Source: CAWJPW01 sp963844845 (GTDB lineage Bacteria > Acidobacteriota > Thermoanaerobaculia > Thermoanaerobaculales > Sulfomarinibacteraceae). From it: a stretch of 64,000 nucleotides of DNA. This document shows, one piece after another, positions 17,910 to 25,378 of the stretch; positions within the stretch are counted from its first letter, which is position 1, and each line of letters starts with the position of its first letter. A program made the translations under genes and the position numbers. Under the pieces are notes generated by a model. It was given only the letters and a program-made list of their open reading frames with translations, had not been told where the DNA came from and did not search any database. The stretch covers positions 372,001-436,000 of the forward strand of contig CAWJPW010000001.1 of NCBI GenBank assembly GCA_963844845.1, read 5' to 3'.

Positions 17910-18719
17910 TCAGCGAGCTCTTCCCCCGGCGCCGAACCGCAGCCGCACCGCCGTGGCGACCTCCGCCGCCCGCGTCTTCTGCAGGTGATGACCGCCGCCG
18001 TCGAGCTCCAGCAGCTCACCTTCCGGCAGCACCCCGACCAGCTCCTGCGGGATCGCCTCCTCCACCATGCGGTCGTCACGGGCGTGGACCAGCAGCACCG
18101 GAGCCCGCACCTGCCGGGCGGCCCGGGTAAGAGCTTCGAAGTCCACCGATGCCAGGATCCGCAAGTGCCGTCTCACCTCGCGCCAGTCGTCAGGAGGCAG
18201 CAGCCCGATCTTCCGGTACACCTGACGCCCTGCCCAGAAAAGCAGCGGGCGCAGGCCCGGCAGCGCCATGAGACGGGCCTGGACGCGGCAGACCGTTCGC
18301 GGCAGGAGAAAGGCGCGGTGGCGGCGCAGCCCCATGGGCGCGATGAGCGCCAGGCCCGCCAACCGCTCTCCAAGCCCTGGCGCCGCCAGTAGGTGGGCGC
18401 CGCTGCCGAAGGAGTGGGAGACGAGGACGACACGTGGCAGGTCGAGGGCGTCGGCCGCCGCCCGCACCGCGTCGGCCCAGCCTCCGAGGGTGTCGCTGCC
18501 CGCCGGTGACCCGCCGAAGCCGGGCATCTCCAGGCGGATCACCCGAAGATCCGCAGCCAGCAGCGGCGCCAGGTGGCGGAAGTCGCGCTGGCCGCCGGGC
18601 AATCCGTGCACGCAGAGCGCGGCAGGCGCCCTCTCCGGGCCCTCCTCGGTCATGGACAGCGGACCCACTCGCGTCTTGAGCAGCCGTGGCGCCGGATCGG
18701 TGGGAGGCAGACTCGTCAT
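17910..18719 (-). CDS. Alpha/beta hydrolase
   Basis: The 269-residue product is an alpha/beta-hydrolase fold protein. It shows the oxyanion segment CVHGLPGG, the nucleophile elbow SHSFGSG, the acid region VHARDDRMVEE and the catalytic histidine region GGGHHL. No signal peptide is seen from the ATG at 18719, so it is probably cytosolic. Longer in-frame starts to 19001 run through non-coding sequence and are unlikely. The substrate is not predictable; esterase, lipase or C-C hydrolase activity are all possible. Confidence 0.85.
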   Translation of the reverse strand: MTSLPPTDPAPRLLKTRVGPLSMTEEGPERAPAALCVHGLPGGQRDFRHLAPLLAADLRVIRLEMPGFGGSPAGSDTLGGWADAVRAAADALDLPRVVLVSHSFGSGAHLLAAPGLGERLAGLALIAPMGLRRHRAFLLPRTVCRVQARLMALPGLRPLLFWAGRQVYRKIGLLPPDDWREVRRHLRILASVDFEALTRAARQVRAPVLLVHARDDRMVEEAIPQELVGVLPEGELLELDGGGHHLQKTRAAEVATAVRLRFGAGGRAR

Positions 18720-18946
18720 GCGGCCGGTTATATCAGGATCGTCGCCACGTCGTGCCCTCAGCGGCACGCTCAGGAGTCTCTCAGAACCGGTGAACACCAC
18801 TGGCACAGCCATCCACGAACCTGCCTCTCGCACGGTAGGTTCACCCCCAGCATCGACGTTGGAAAACCAGCCTGAGCCGCCTCGGGGTTGCGGCATTCCG
18901 CTGCCTTCCCGGGTCGGTGCGGTCGGTGGGATAGGGAGGCCCCAGA

Positions 18947-19150
18947 ATGCGCAAGCTCCCCTTCGTCGTGGTTGCTCTGCTCGTCGTCGCGCTCCTGCCA
19001 CTCCAGGCGGACGCCCAGACCGGCAAGTGGATCGGCCGGCTGCGCGTGATCTCGGTGAGCTCCACCGACGCCACGTTCAAGGTGGGCGGCGACACCCTCG
19101 ACAAGGTCAGCGTCGATATCAACCCTTGGGTCTTCGGCTACAGGTTCTGA
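18947..19150 (+). pseudogene. OmpW-like mini-ORF: signal peptide joined to the last beta-hairpin
   Basis: The ORF encodes 67 residues. Residues 1-23 are a clear signal peptide (MRKLPFVVVALLVVALLPLQ, ADAQ). The remainder, from KWIGRLRV to the end, aligns by eye with the C-terminal end of OmpW, whose last strand reads DPWVF...GYRF; here it is INPWVFGYRF. An intact OmpW has about 190 mature residues, so roughly the first six strands would be missing, as expected after an internal in-frame deletion. GGGAGG precedes the ATG, so it may still be translated. The last 13 nt overlap the end of the convergent pyruvate kinase gene. A genuine short protein is the alternative. Confidence 0.6.
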
Positions 19151-20589
19151 GGGGGACCGCCCTCGAGCTCCATCACCTTGAGCAGGTTGGTGGTGCCGGG
19201 CACATTGAGGGGCAGGCCCGCGGTGACCACCACCCGGTCGCCGGGGCCTGCCATGCCCAGCTCGACGGCATGGCGGCGCGCCGACTCGAACATGGTGTCA
19301 GTGTTTTCGAGACGATCCACCACTACCGGCACGACCCCCCATGAGAGGGTGAGCTGACGTGCCACCGCGGCCGAGGTGGTGAGCCCGAGCACCGGCTGCG
19401 GCGGGCGGAAGCGGGCCACCAGCCGCGCGGTACCTCCCGACGACGTGCTCGCCACGATGACGGCAGCCGCCACGTCGTGGGCCAGTCGAGCGGCAGCACG
19501 GCTGAGCGCCGCAGCAGTCACCGGGAGCAAGTCCGAGCGCGGCTCGTCGGCGTACGCCGACTCCACGAGCGCCGGCTCGGCGGCGCGGGTTATGCGGTCG
19601 AGGGTAGCCACTGCCTCGTCGGGGTAGCGGCCCACCGCGGTCTCCTCGGAGAGCATCACCGCGTCGGTGCCGTCGAGCACCGCATTGGCGACGTCGCTGG
19701 CCTCCGCACGGAGGGGGCGAGGACTGTCGACCATGGAACGCAGCATCTGGGTGGCGGTGATCACCGGCCGGGCCGCGCGGCGAGCCGCCCGGATGAGCCT
19801 CTTCTGGATGAGTGGGACCTCCTCCACCGGCATCTCCACGCCGAGGTCGCCGCGCGCCACCATGATCCCGTCCACCCGGGCGAGGATCTGGTCCAGGCGC
19901 TCGAGCGCCTGCGGCTTCTCGACCTTGGCAATGAGGAGCGGCCGCGGTCGCGCCGCCGCCAGCATCTCCAGCACCGGATCCAGGTCGCGCTCGTGGCGCA
20001 CGAAGGAGAGGGCGACCAGATCCACCCCCTCCTCGAGGCCCACGACGAGGTCGGCGCGGTCCTTGTCGGTGAACGCCGGTGTCCGCAGGTCGCTCACCGG
20101 GAGGTTGACGCCCTTGTGCGACGCCACGGTCCCGCCCACGACGACCTCGCACTCCACGGCGTTGGGGCCCGTCTCCACGACCTTGAGCTCCACCAGACCG
20201 TCGGCCATGAGGATGCGGTCGCCGGCCTCGACATCCTCGGCGAGATAGGGGTATGAGACAGGCAGCGTGTCGCCCTCCGCCCGTGCCTCGGAGGCCAGCC
20301 GCACCCGCGAGCCGTTGACGAGCTCACGCTGGCCGCCGGCGAGCTCCCCGAGGCGGATCTTAGGGCCGCAGAGGTCCTGAAGGATGCCCACGTGGCGGCC
20401 CGCCTCGGCGGCCACCCGGCGGATGGTACGAATCGTCGCGCGGTGCCCCTCGCGGTCGCCGTACGAGAAGTTGAGACGCATCACATCCGCCCCGGTGCGC
20501 ACGAGCCGCGCGATGCCCTCCGCGTCGGCGGTCGCCGGCCCCAGCGTGCATACGATCTTGGTCTTGCGGCGCCCGCCTGAATCGTCCAT
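19138..20589 (-). CDS. pyk: Pyruvate kinase
   Basis: Pyruvate kinase converts phosphoenolpyruvate and ADP to pyruvate and ATP at the end of glycolysis. The 483-residue product has the expected length. It shows TKIVCTLGPA at the N-terminus, MRLNFSYG, the lysine motif LIAKVEKPQALERLDQIL, the metal and substrate segment IMVARGDLGVEMP, and the signature ATQMLRSM followed by DGTDAVMLSEETAVGRYP. The C-terminal allosteric-type domain is present. I chose the ATG at 20589 because GGAGGGGG is just upstream and the product starts directly before the conserved core. It is cytosolic and diverges from the DUF1328 gene. Confidence 0.96.
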   Translation of the reverse strand: MDDSGGRRKTKIVCTLGPATADAEGIARLVRTGADVMRLNFSYGDREGHRATIRTIRRVAAEAGRHVGILQDLCGPKIRLGELAGGQRELVNGSRVRLASEARAEGDTLPVSYPYLAEDVEAGDRILMADGLVELKVVETGPNAVECEVVVGGTVASHKGVNLPVSDLRTPAFTDKDRADLVVGLEEGVDLVALSFVRHERDLDPVLEMLAAARPRPLLIAKVEKPQALERLDQILARVDGIMVARGDLGVEMPVEEVPLIQKRLIRAARRAARPVITATQMLRSMVDSPRPLRAEASDVANAVLDGTDAVMLSEETAVGRYPDEAVATLDRITRAAEPALVESAYADEPRSDLLPVTAAALSRAAARLAHDVAAAVIVASTSSGGTARLVARFRPPQPVLGLTTSAAVARQLTLSWGVVPVVVDRLENTDTMFESARRHAVELGMAGPGDRVVVTAGLPLNVPGTTNLLKVMELEGGPPQNL

Positions 20590-20806
20590 CGATTCCCCCT
20601 CCACTCGTCGCGTCACCCTGCGTTGGTCCTGCCGCTGCCAACGGTAACCCCCCGTCGTCGATTCCGGAGGCCCCGCTCGGATCACCCCAGCCTCGATCGC
20701 GAACATACACAGAAGCCAGGACGACGAGCGTCTCGGTGAGGAATGACGATTCGGCCCGGCAGAGTTGAGTCAGCTGGTACGTGCGAGGTGATCTTCGGAG
20801 GCTCGG

Positions 20807-20968
20807 ATGCTGTCGTGGGCTCTTCTATTCCTGTTCGTCGCGCTCGTTGCGGCCGTGCTCGGGTTCGGCGGCATTGCCGGCGCTGCCGCCGGCATCGCAA
20901 AGATCCTCTTCCTCCTCTTCGTGGTGCTCTTCATCGTGACGCTCATCGCCGGCCGCCGACGCCCGTAG
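20807..20968 (+). CDS. DUF1328 (YtjA-type) small membrane protein
   Basis: This 53-residue ORF begins MLSWALLFLFVALVAAVLGFGG and continues with IAGAAAGIAKILF and a second hydrophobic helix, ending RRRP. That is the compact two-helix form of the DUF1328/YtjA family, found widely in the inner membrane with unknown function. GGAG lies just before the ATG (cggaggctcgg). It is convergent with the RelA/SpoT-domain gene, only 8 nt apart. Confidence 0.88.
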   Translation: MLSWALLFLFVALVAAVLGFGGIAGAAAGIAKILFLLFVVLFIVTLIAGRRRP

Positions 20969-20976
20969 CGCGCCTG

Positions 20977-22068
20977 TCATTGCCCCTCAGGCCCGACCTC
21001 CCCGGACTCCTGGCGAATGGCGTCCCATGCTCCCCGGTAGGCGATTTGGGCGCGGATCCGCTGCACCTCCTCTTTCTGCGACGCCGCCCCGCGCAGCGCC
21101 GCGAGCGTGGCGATGACCTCGAGGCTCACCGGCTGCCGCCCCACCGACGCCACGAACGTGTTGCGGATGATGTCCAGACGCCTGGGGCGGGCGAGGTTGC
21201 GCAGCTCCCGCACCGAGTCCACCCCCCGGCTGTAGAGGAACTTGAGGATGTTGTTGATGTCCCGTTGGGCGCAGGAGATGCCAATCTCGGCGAGAACTGA
21301 CGGCAGGTTCTCGGCGTTGAGGGGATCGTCACCATCGAAGGCCGCTTCGCCCTGGAACCGGTTGAGCTCTTCGTAGAGAAAGTTGAAGTGGTCGTCGATG
21401 GCCTCGATGTGCTTGCTCAGCACCCGGAACTGCTTCTTGATCGCCATGTTGGTGCGCTTCCCGGGCTTGTAGCCCAGGTGGTGCTCCATCGCGCTCCACA
21501 GCTCCTGCGCCAGGGTGCGCACCTGGAGCTCGAACCACGGCCGGTCGGCCTCGTTGACCTCGGAGCTCCGGAGCCGCACGGTGTAGTGCACCGACGAGTA
21601 CCCGCTCTCCTTCTCCAGCTGATCGAGGTGGTCGAGACTGAGCACCGCGCTCTGGTCGGCGCTCATGTACGCGGTGGGAGGTTCCTCCTTCGAGATCTCG
21701 ACGACCTCGTTGCTGCGCAGCTCGCGGTCGATGAGTGGCAGGTGGGATAGGAAGTAGACGAGAATCCGCACTCCGATGGCGTCGCGCATCCGCCGGAAGC
21801 TGCACGGCTGGAGGCCGTCGGGGAAGCCCTCGGGCTTACGCAGGATCTTGTCCACGACCTGCTCGGGGCGCTTGATCCGCGAGGTCACCCGCTGAACCGG
21901 GCTTGGGATCGGGATCCGGTTGGTACGCTGGTACTTACTCCAGTGGTCCGGGTGCCGCCAGCCCTCCAGCAGGGTACGAACCTCGTGGTGAGTGGGCTGC
22001 AGCACCTCGCGGACGTAGCGCTCGTACTCGCGGAGGAAGATGTTCAGGCGCTCGGTCTCACCGGTCAT
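20977..22068 (-). CDS. RelA/SpoT-domain (p)ppGpp synthetase, stand-alone
   Basis: The 363-residue protein contains a RelA/SpoT nucleotidyltransferase domain (about residues 40-240) and no HD hydrolase domain or ACT/TGS regulatory domains. Synthetase motifs seen are SRIKRPEQVVDKI, MRDAIGVRIL, GYSSVHY and the ELQVRTLAQELWSAMEHHLGYK region. It should make (p)ppGpp or a related alarmone in the cytosol. Residues from about 260 to 363 are an extra helical region that I cannot assign; typical small synthetases of the RelQ type are only about 210-260 residues. GAGGAGG is 5 nt before the ATG at 22068. Confidence 0.88.
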   Translation of the reverse strand: MTGETERLNIFLREYERYVREVLQPTHHEVRTLLEGWRHPDHWSKYQRTNRIPIPSPVQRVTSRIKRPEQVVDKILRKPEGFPDGLQPCSFRRMRDAIGVRILVYFLSHLPLIDRELRSNEVVEISKEEPPTAYMSADQSAVLSLDHLDQLEKESGYSSVHYTVRLRSSEVNEADRPWFELQVRTLAQELWSAMEHHLGYKPGKRTNMAIKKQFRVLSKHIEAIDDHFNFLYEELNRFQGEAAFDGDDPLNAENLPSVLAEIGISCAQRDINNILKFLYSRGVDSVRELRNLARPRRLDIIRNTFVASVGRQPVSLEVIATLAALRGAASQKEEVQRIRAQIAYRGAWDAIRQESGEVGPEGQ

Positions 22069-22188
22069 CGCGCCTCCTCGCGGGTCCTCTCCACGATACA
22101 GGAGTTCTGGTGGCGCGAGAAACCACCAGTCCCTCATTCGCGAGCCTCCGCCTGACCCGACCCGTCGGGGCGGGCTGGCGCCATCTCG

Positions 22189-22217
22189 CTGCATGCCAGT
22201 GATTCCTTGTGTAAGAT
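22189..22217 (+). promoter_or_regulatory. Putative promoter for DAHP synthase, leaderless
   Basis: CTGCAT (22189-22194), a 17-nt spacer and TAAGAT (22212-22217) end 6 nt before the ATG at 22224. No ribosome binding site is present, so the mRNA is probably leaderless. Confidence 0.45.
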
Positions 22218-22223
22218 GTGCGG

Positions 22224-23606
22224 ATGTCCGAGCCGATTCCTGCCGCTTCGCCGTGGACGCCAGACTCCTGGCGACGCAAGCCAGCGACGCAGCTGCCTGC
22301 ATACGCCAACCCCGAGCACCTCGCCGACGTCCTGCACCAGCTCGAGGTGCTGCCGCCCCTGGTCACCTCCTGGGAGGTCGAGAGCCTGAAGACACAGCTG
22401 GCCGAGGCCGCGCAGGGACACCGGTTCCTGCTCCAGGGCGGTGCCTGTGCCGAAAGCCTAGCCGACTGCACGCCCCAGCTCATCACCTCCAAGCTAAAAA
22501 TCCTGCTCCAGATGAGCCTTGTACTCACCTACGGGCTCAAGCGCCGGATCATCCGCGTGGGCCGATTCGCCGGCCAGTACGCCAAACCGCGCTCGGCCGA
22601 CACCGAGACCCGAGATGGACTGACGCTCCCCAGCTTCCGCGGCGAGCTCATCAACCGTCAGGGCTTTACCGCCGTCGAGCGTGCGCCGGACCCCGAGCTC
22701 ATGCTGCGCGGCTACGAGCGCTCGGCCCTCACCCTGAACTTCGTCCGCGCCCTGGTGGAGGGCGGCTTCGCCGACCTCCACCACCCGGAGTACTGGGACC
22801 TCGACTTCGTCCACCACTCGCCGCGGGCCGCCGAGTACCAGACGATCGTCGAGTCCATCGGTGAGTCGCTGCGCTTCATGGAGACGCTGGCGGGAGGCTC
22901 CGTGGGCGAGATCAGCCGCGTCGACTTCTTCACCAGCCACGAGGCCCTCCACCTCCCCTACGAGCAGGCCCAGACCCGCCGGGTACCGCATCGCGAGGGG
23001 TTCTACAACCTGTCCACCCACATGCCGTGGCTGGGGATGCGCACCACCGACCCGGTGGGTGCACACGTGGAGTACCTCAGGGGGATCTGCAACCCCCTCG
23101 GCGTCAAGGTCGGAGCGTCCATGGGCGCTGAGGAGCTGACACGCCTGCTCGACATCCTCGACCCCCAACGCGAGCCCGGTCGCATCACCCTCATCCACCG
23201 CATGGGCCACGACGCCGTTGCCGAGCTGCTGCCGCCGCTGGTGCGGGCGGTGCAGGGAACCGGCCGGCTCGTGCTGTGGTGCTGCGATCCCATGCATGGC
23301 AACACCGAGACCGTGAGCAATGGGCTCAAGACCCGCCGTTTCGACAACATCCTGTCGGAGCTCGAGCAGTCCTTCGCCATCCATGCCCAGCTTGGCAGCT
23401 ACCTCGGCGGTGTCCACTTCGAGCTGTCGGGCGACAACATCACCGAGTGCGTCGGCGGGGCGCGCGGTCTCTCCGAGGTGGACCTCACCCGCGCCTACCG
23501 GTCGCAGGTCGATCCCCGGCTCAACTACGAGCAGTCGCTGGAGATGGCCATGCTCATCGCGAAGGGCCCTCGGGGACGCGGGCCGGCGGGGTCGTCGGGT
23601 AGCTGA
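22224..23606 (+). CDS. Class II 3-deoxy-7-phosphoheptulonate (DAHP) synthase
   Basis: DAHP synthase condenses phosphoenolpyruvate and erythrose 4-phosphate in the first step of the shikimate pathway. The 460-residue protein belongs to the class II (plant/Mycobacterium-type) family: LLQGGACAESLADC carries the metal-binding cysteine, followed by RVGRFAGQYAKPRS, FRGELIN, TSHEALHLPYE, WLGMRTTDPVGAHVEY, LIHRMGHD and WCCDPMHGNT, and ELSGDNITECVGG near the end. The regulatory elements specific to the mycobacterial enzyme are not obvious. The ATG at 22224 has no ribosome site; see the promoter entry. No other aro genes are adjacent. Confidence 0.95.
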   Translation: MSEPIPAASPWTPDSWRRKPATQLPAYANPEHLADVLHQLEVLPPLVTSWEVESLKTQLAEAAQGHRFLLQGGACAESLADCTPQLITSKLKILLQMSLVLTYGLKRRIIRVGRFAGQYAKPRSADTETRDGLTLPSFRGELINRQGFTAVERAPDPELMLRGYERSALTLNFVRALVEGGFADLHHPEYWDLDFVHHSPRAAEYQTIVESIGESLRFMETLAGGSVGEISRVDFFTSHEALHLPYEQAQTRRVPHREGFYNLSTHMPWLGMRTTDPVGAHVEYLRGICNPLGVKVGASMGAEELTRLLDILDPQREPGRITLIHRMGHDAVAELLPPLVRAVQGTGRLVLWCCDPMHGNTETVSNGLKTRRFDNILSELEQSFAIHAQLGSYLGGVHFELSGDNITECVGGARGLSEVDLTRAYRSQVDPRLNYEQSLEMAMLIAKGPRGRGPAGSSGS

Positions 23607-23717
23607 ATCACCCCGACGGTTCCTTCCCCGTTCAGCTCCTGACTGGAGGCGGTGGGCGCCGCTCGAGCTGTACACGCCCGACGCCGCTCCCGATCACGTC
23701 CAGGGTCCCCAGGAGGC

Positions 23718-24959
23718 TCAGCGCTGGAGCTCGAGACCGAGGCGGGCGGCTAACTCGGTGAGAGCCACACGCGACGCCGGCAGGCACTGCGCCAGCTCCA
23801 CCGGCCGTCGGGCGGCCCACGGGGACGCCGACTGACCCGCCACGAAACCCCCCTCGAGACCGAAGAGCCGCCGCCACTCGGACGACTGGGCCCGAGCCTG
23901 GTCGGCGAGCCGGGCGGTGGGTCCGCCCTGCCGCACCGCCTCGGCCATCGCGTCGGCAAGCTCCGCTCCCTCACTCAGGCCGAGGTTCATGCTCTGCACA
24001 CCCACCGGCACCGTGACGTGCGCGGCATCCCCGGCGAGCCACACCCGGCCCTCGCCAAATCGCTCGGCGACTCGCCGTTCGAACCGCACGGCCACCGACC
24101 ACGGCACCTCGCCGATGGTAGCGTCGAACCAGGGCGCCCGCTCCGCGATGAGCTCCACCAGCCGCCGCTTGGCGACCTGGGGATAGGCACGCTGCCCGAT
24201 CTGAACCACCGATCGGCGCCCTCCCCGGGCGGGCACGAGGTCGGCCTGCCCGAGCTGGAACGCAAACCGCCAGCGTCGTTCGCCCAGCGGCCACAGCCCG
24301 TTGACGGTGTCTTCGTGAAGCACGATCCGCGCACGCTCGGGAGAGTCGAAGTCGGCATAGAGCTCGAACACGGCGAAGAGGGCCGCCTCGCCCGCCTCAC
24401 GGAAGGTGATCTCCAGCTGCCGCCTGACCGTTGAGTGGTGCCCGTCGGCCGCCACAACAAAGGCTGACGCCACCTCGGTGCTGTGAGTCACCACCGCATG
24501 GCTGCTGGCCACGGCGTAGCCCCCCGAGACGTGCTCGAGGCTGTCCACTCGGCTCGCGACGCCGTCTTCTCCCGGCTCGATCTGCGCCAGCCGGCGGTTC
24601 CAGCCGACAGCGACGCCGCGCGCCTGCAAGGCATCCCGTAGCGCCCCCTCCAGCCGGCTCTGGGGCACGACCAACAGCGGAGCGCCCAGCTCGAGCTCGG
24701 CGCGCGGCTGACCATCCTCGAACACCTCGAGGGCCGTGACCTGGTGCGCACCTTCCTGAATCCGTCTCGCGACGCCGAGGTCGTCGAGGAGCTTCAAGCT
24801 CGAGCTGTGCAGTGCCAACGCGTAGCTGTGGGCCGAGCCCCGAGGCTCCTCGTCGACGACTGTCACCTCGACCCCCCGCTCGCGTAGGCAAAGGGCCGTC
24901 AAGAGCCCCACCGGGCCCGCTCCCACCACCAAGACCTGAGTCTCCTCGCGCCGCGTCAT
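23718..24959 (-). CDS. FAD-dependent monooxygenase (aromatic hydroxylase type)
   Basis: The 413-residue enzyme belongs to the flavin monooxygenase group that includes UbiH, phenol and p-hydroxybenzoate hydroxylases. The FAD-binding GAGPVGL motif opens the protein, the family DG-type motif appears as VVAADGHHSTVRRQL, and the second FAD motif is VWLAGDAAHVTVPVG. It should use NAD(P)H and O2 to hydroxylate an aromatic or polyketide-like substrate, which cannot be specified. GAGGAGG precedes the ATG by 7 nt. No pathway genes are adjacent. Confidence 0.88.
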   Translation of the reverse strand: MTRREETQVLVVGAGPVGLLTALCLRERGVEVTVVDEEPRGSAHSYALALHSSSLKLLDDLGVARRIQEGAHQVTALEVFEDGQPRAELELGAPLLVVPQSRLEGALRDALQARGVAVGWNRRLAQIEPGEDGVASRVDSLEHVSGGYAVASSHAVVTHSTEVASAFVVAADGHHSTVRRQLEITFREAGEAALFAVFELYADFDSPERARIVLHEDTVNGLWPLGERRWRFAFQLGQADLVPARGGRRSVVQIGQRAYPQVAKRRLVELIAERAPWFDATIGEVPWSVAVRFERRVAERFGEGRVWLAGDAAHVTVPVGVQSMNLGLSEGAELADAMAEAVRQGGPTARLADQARAQSSEWRRLFGLEGGFVAGQSASPWAARRPVELAQCLPASRVALTELAARLGLELQR

Positions 24960-25141
24960 GTAGCAGCCTCCTCGGCGACACCGACCGCGCCATCGCCCTT
25001 GAAATCACTCCCCCATTCATAGCCGTGCCGGCCGTCGAGCGCAACGTCAGGGGATTCAGCCCGTGGTCGGACGGCTTCTGACACAGCATCGCATCTTGGA
25101 GCAGAGTACCGGGAGGCAACCATGAGTCTGCGGGAGGTAGC

Positions 25142-25330
25142 ATGGTGGTTCCGGCGCACTCCAACCGCGTTGTCATCAGGTACCGGGATGGGCGGCTTCT
25201 TGAGGGTGTCACCCACGACTTCTTCCCGGTGAGGCCGACCTTCCATCACTCCCGACGGCACCATCCGCTCATCGTCGCGCATGGGTCACCTCACGACCCC
25301 GGCGATTCTCCCGCTGTGTCGTTGAATTGA
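25142..25330 (+). pseudogene. Probable frameshifted remnant of a short DGR...FFP domain protein
   Basis: The ORF begins with a good ribosome site (GGGAGG) and reads VVIRYRDGRLLEGVTHDFFPVRPTFH, which resembles a small domain (kVVvRy.DGrllkG.t.dFfP....Fh) common in Acidobacteria and Deltaproteobacteria. After that point the frame turns into low-quality sequence, whereas the +1 frame continues as PDGTIRSSSRMG. This suggests an indel near 25247. The whole stretch from 24960 to 25378 holds no other gene that I can support. Family name and decay are from memory and by-eye comparison. Confidence 0.45.
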
Positions 25331-25378
25331 TTGGGGTTCCTTTCCGTATGAGCCGGGGTCCTCGAGAAAACCGGCCGA

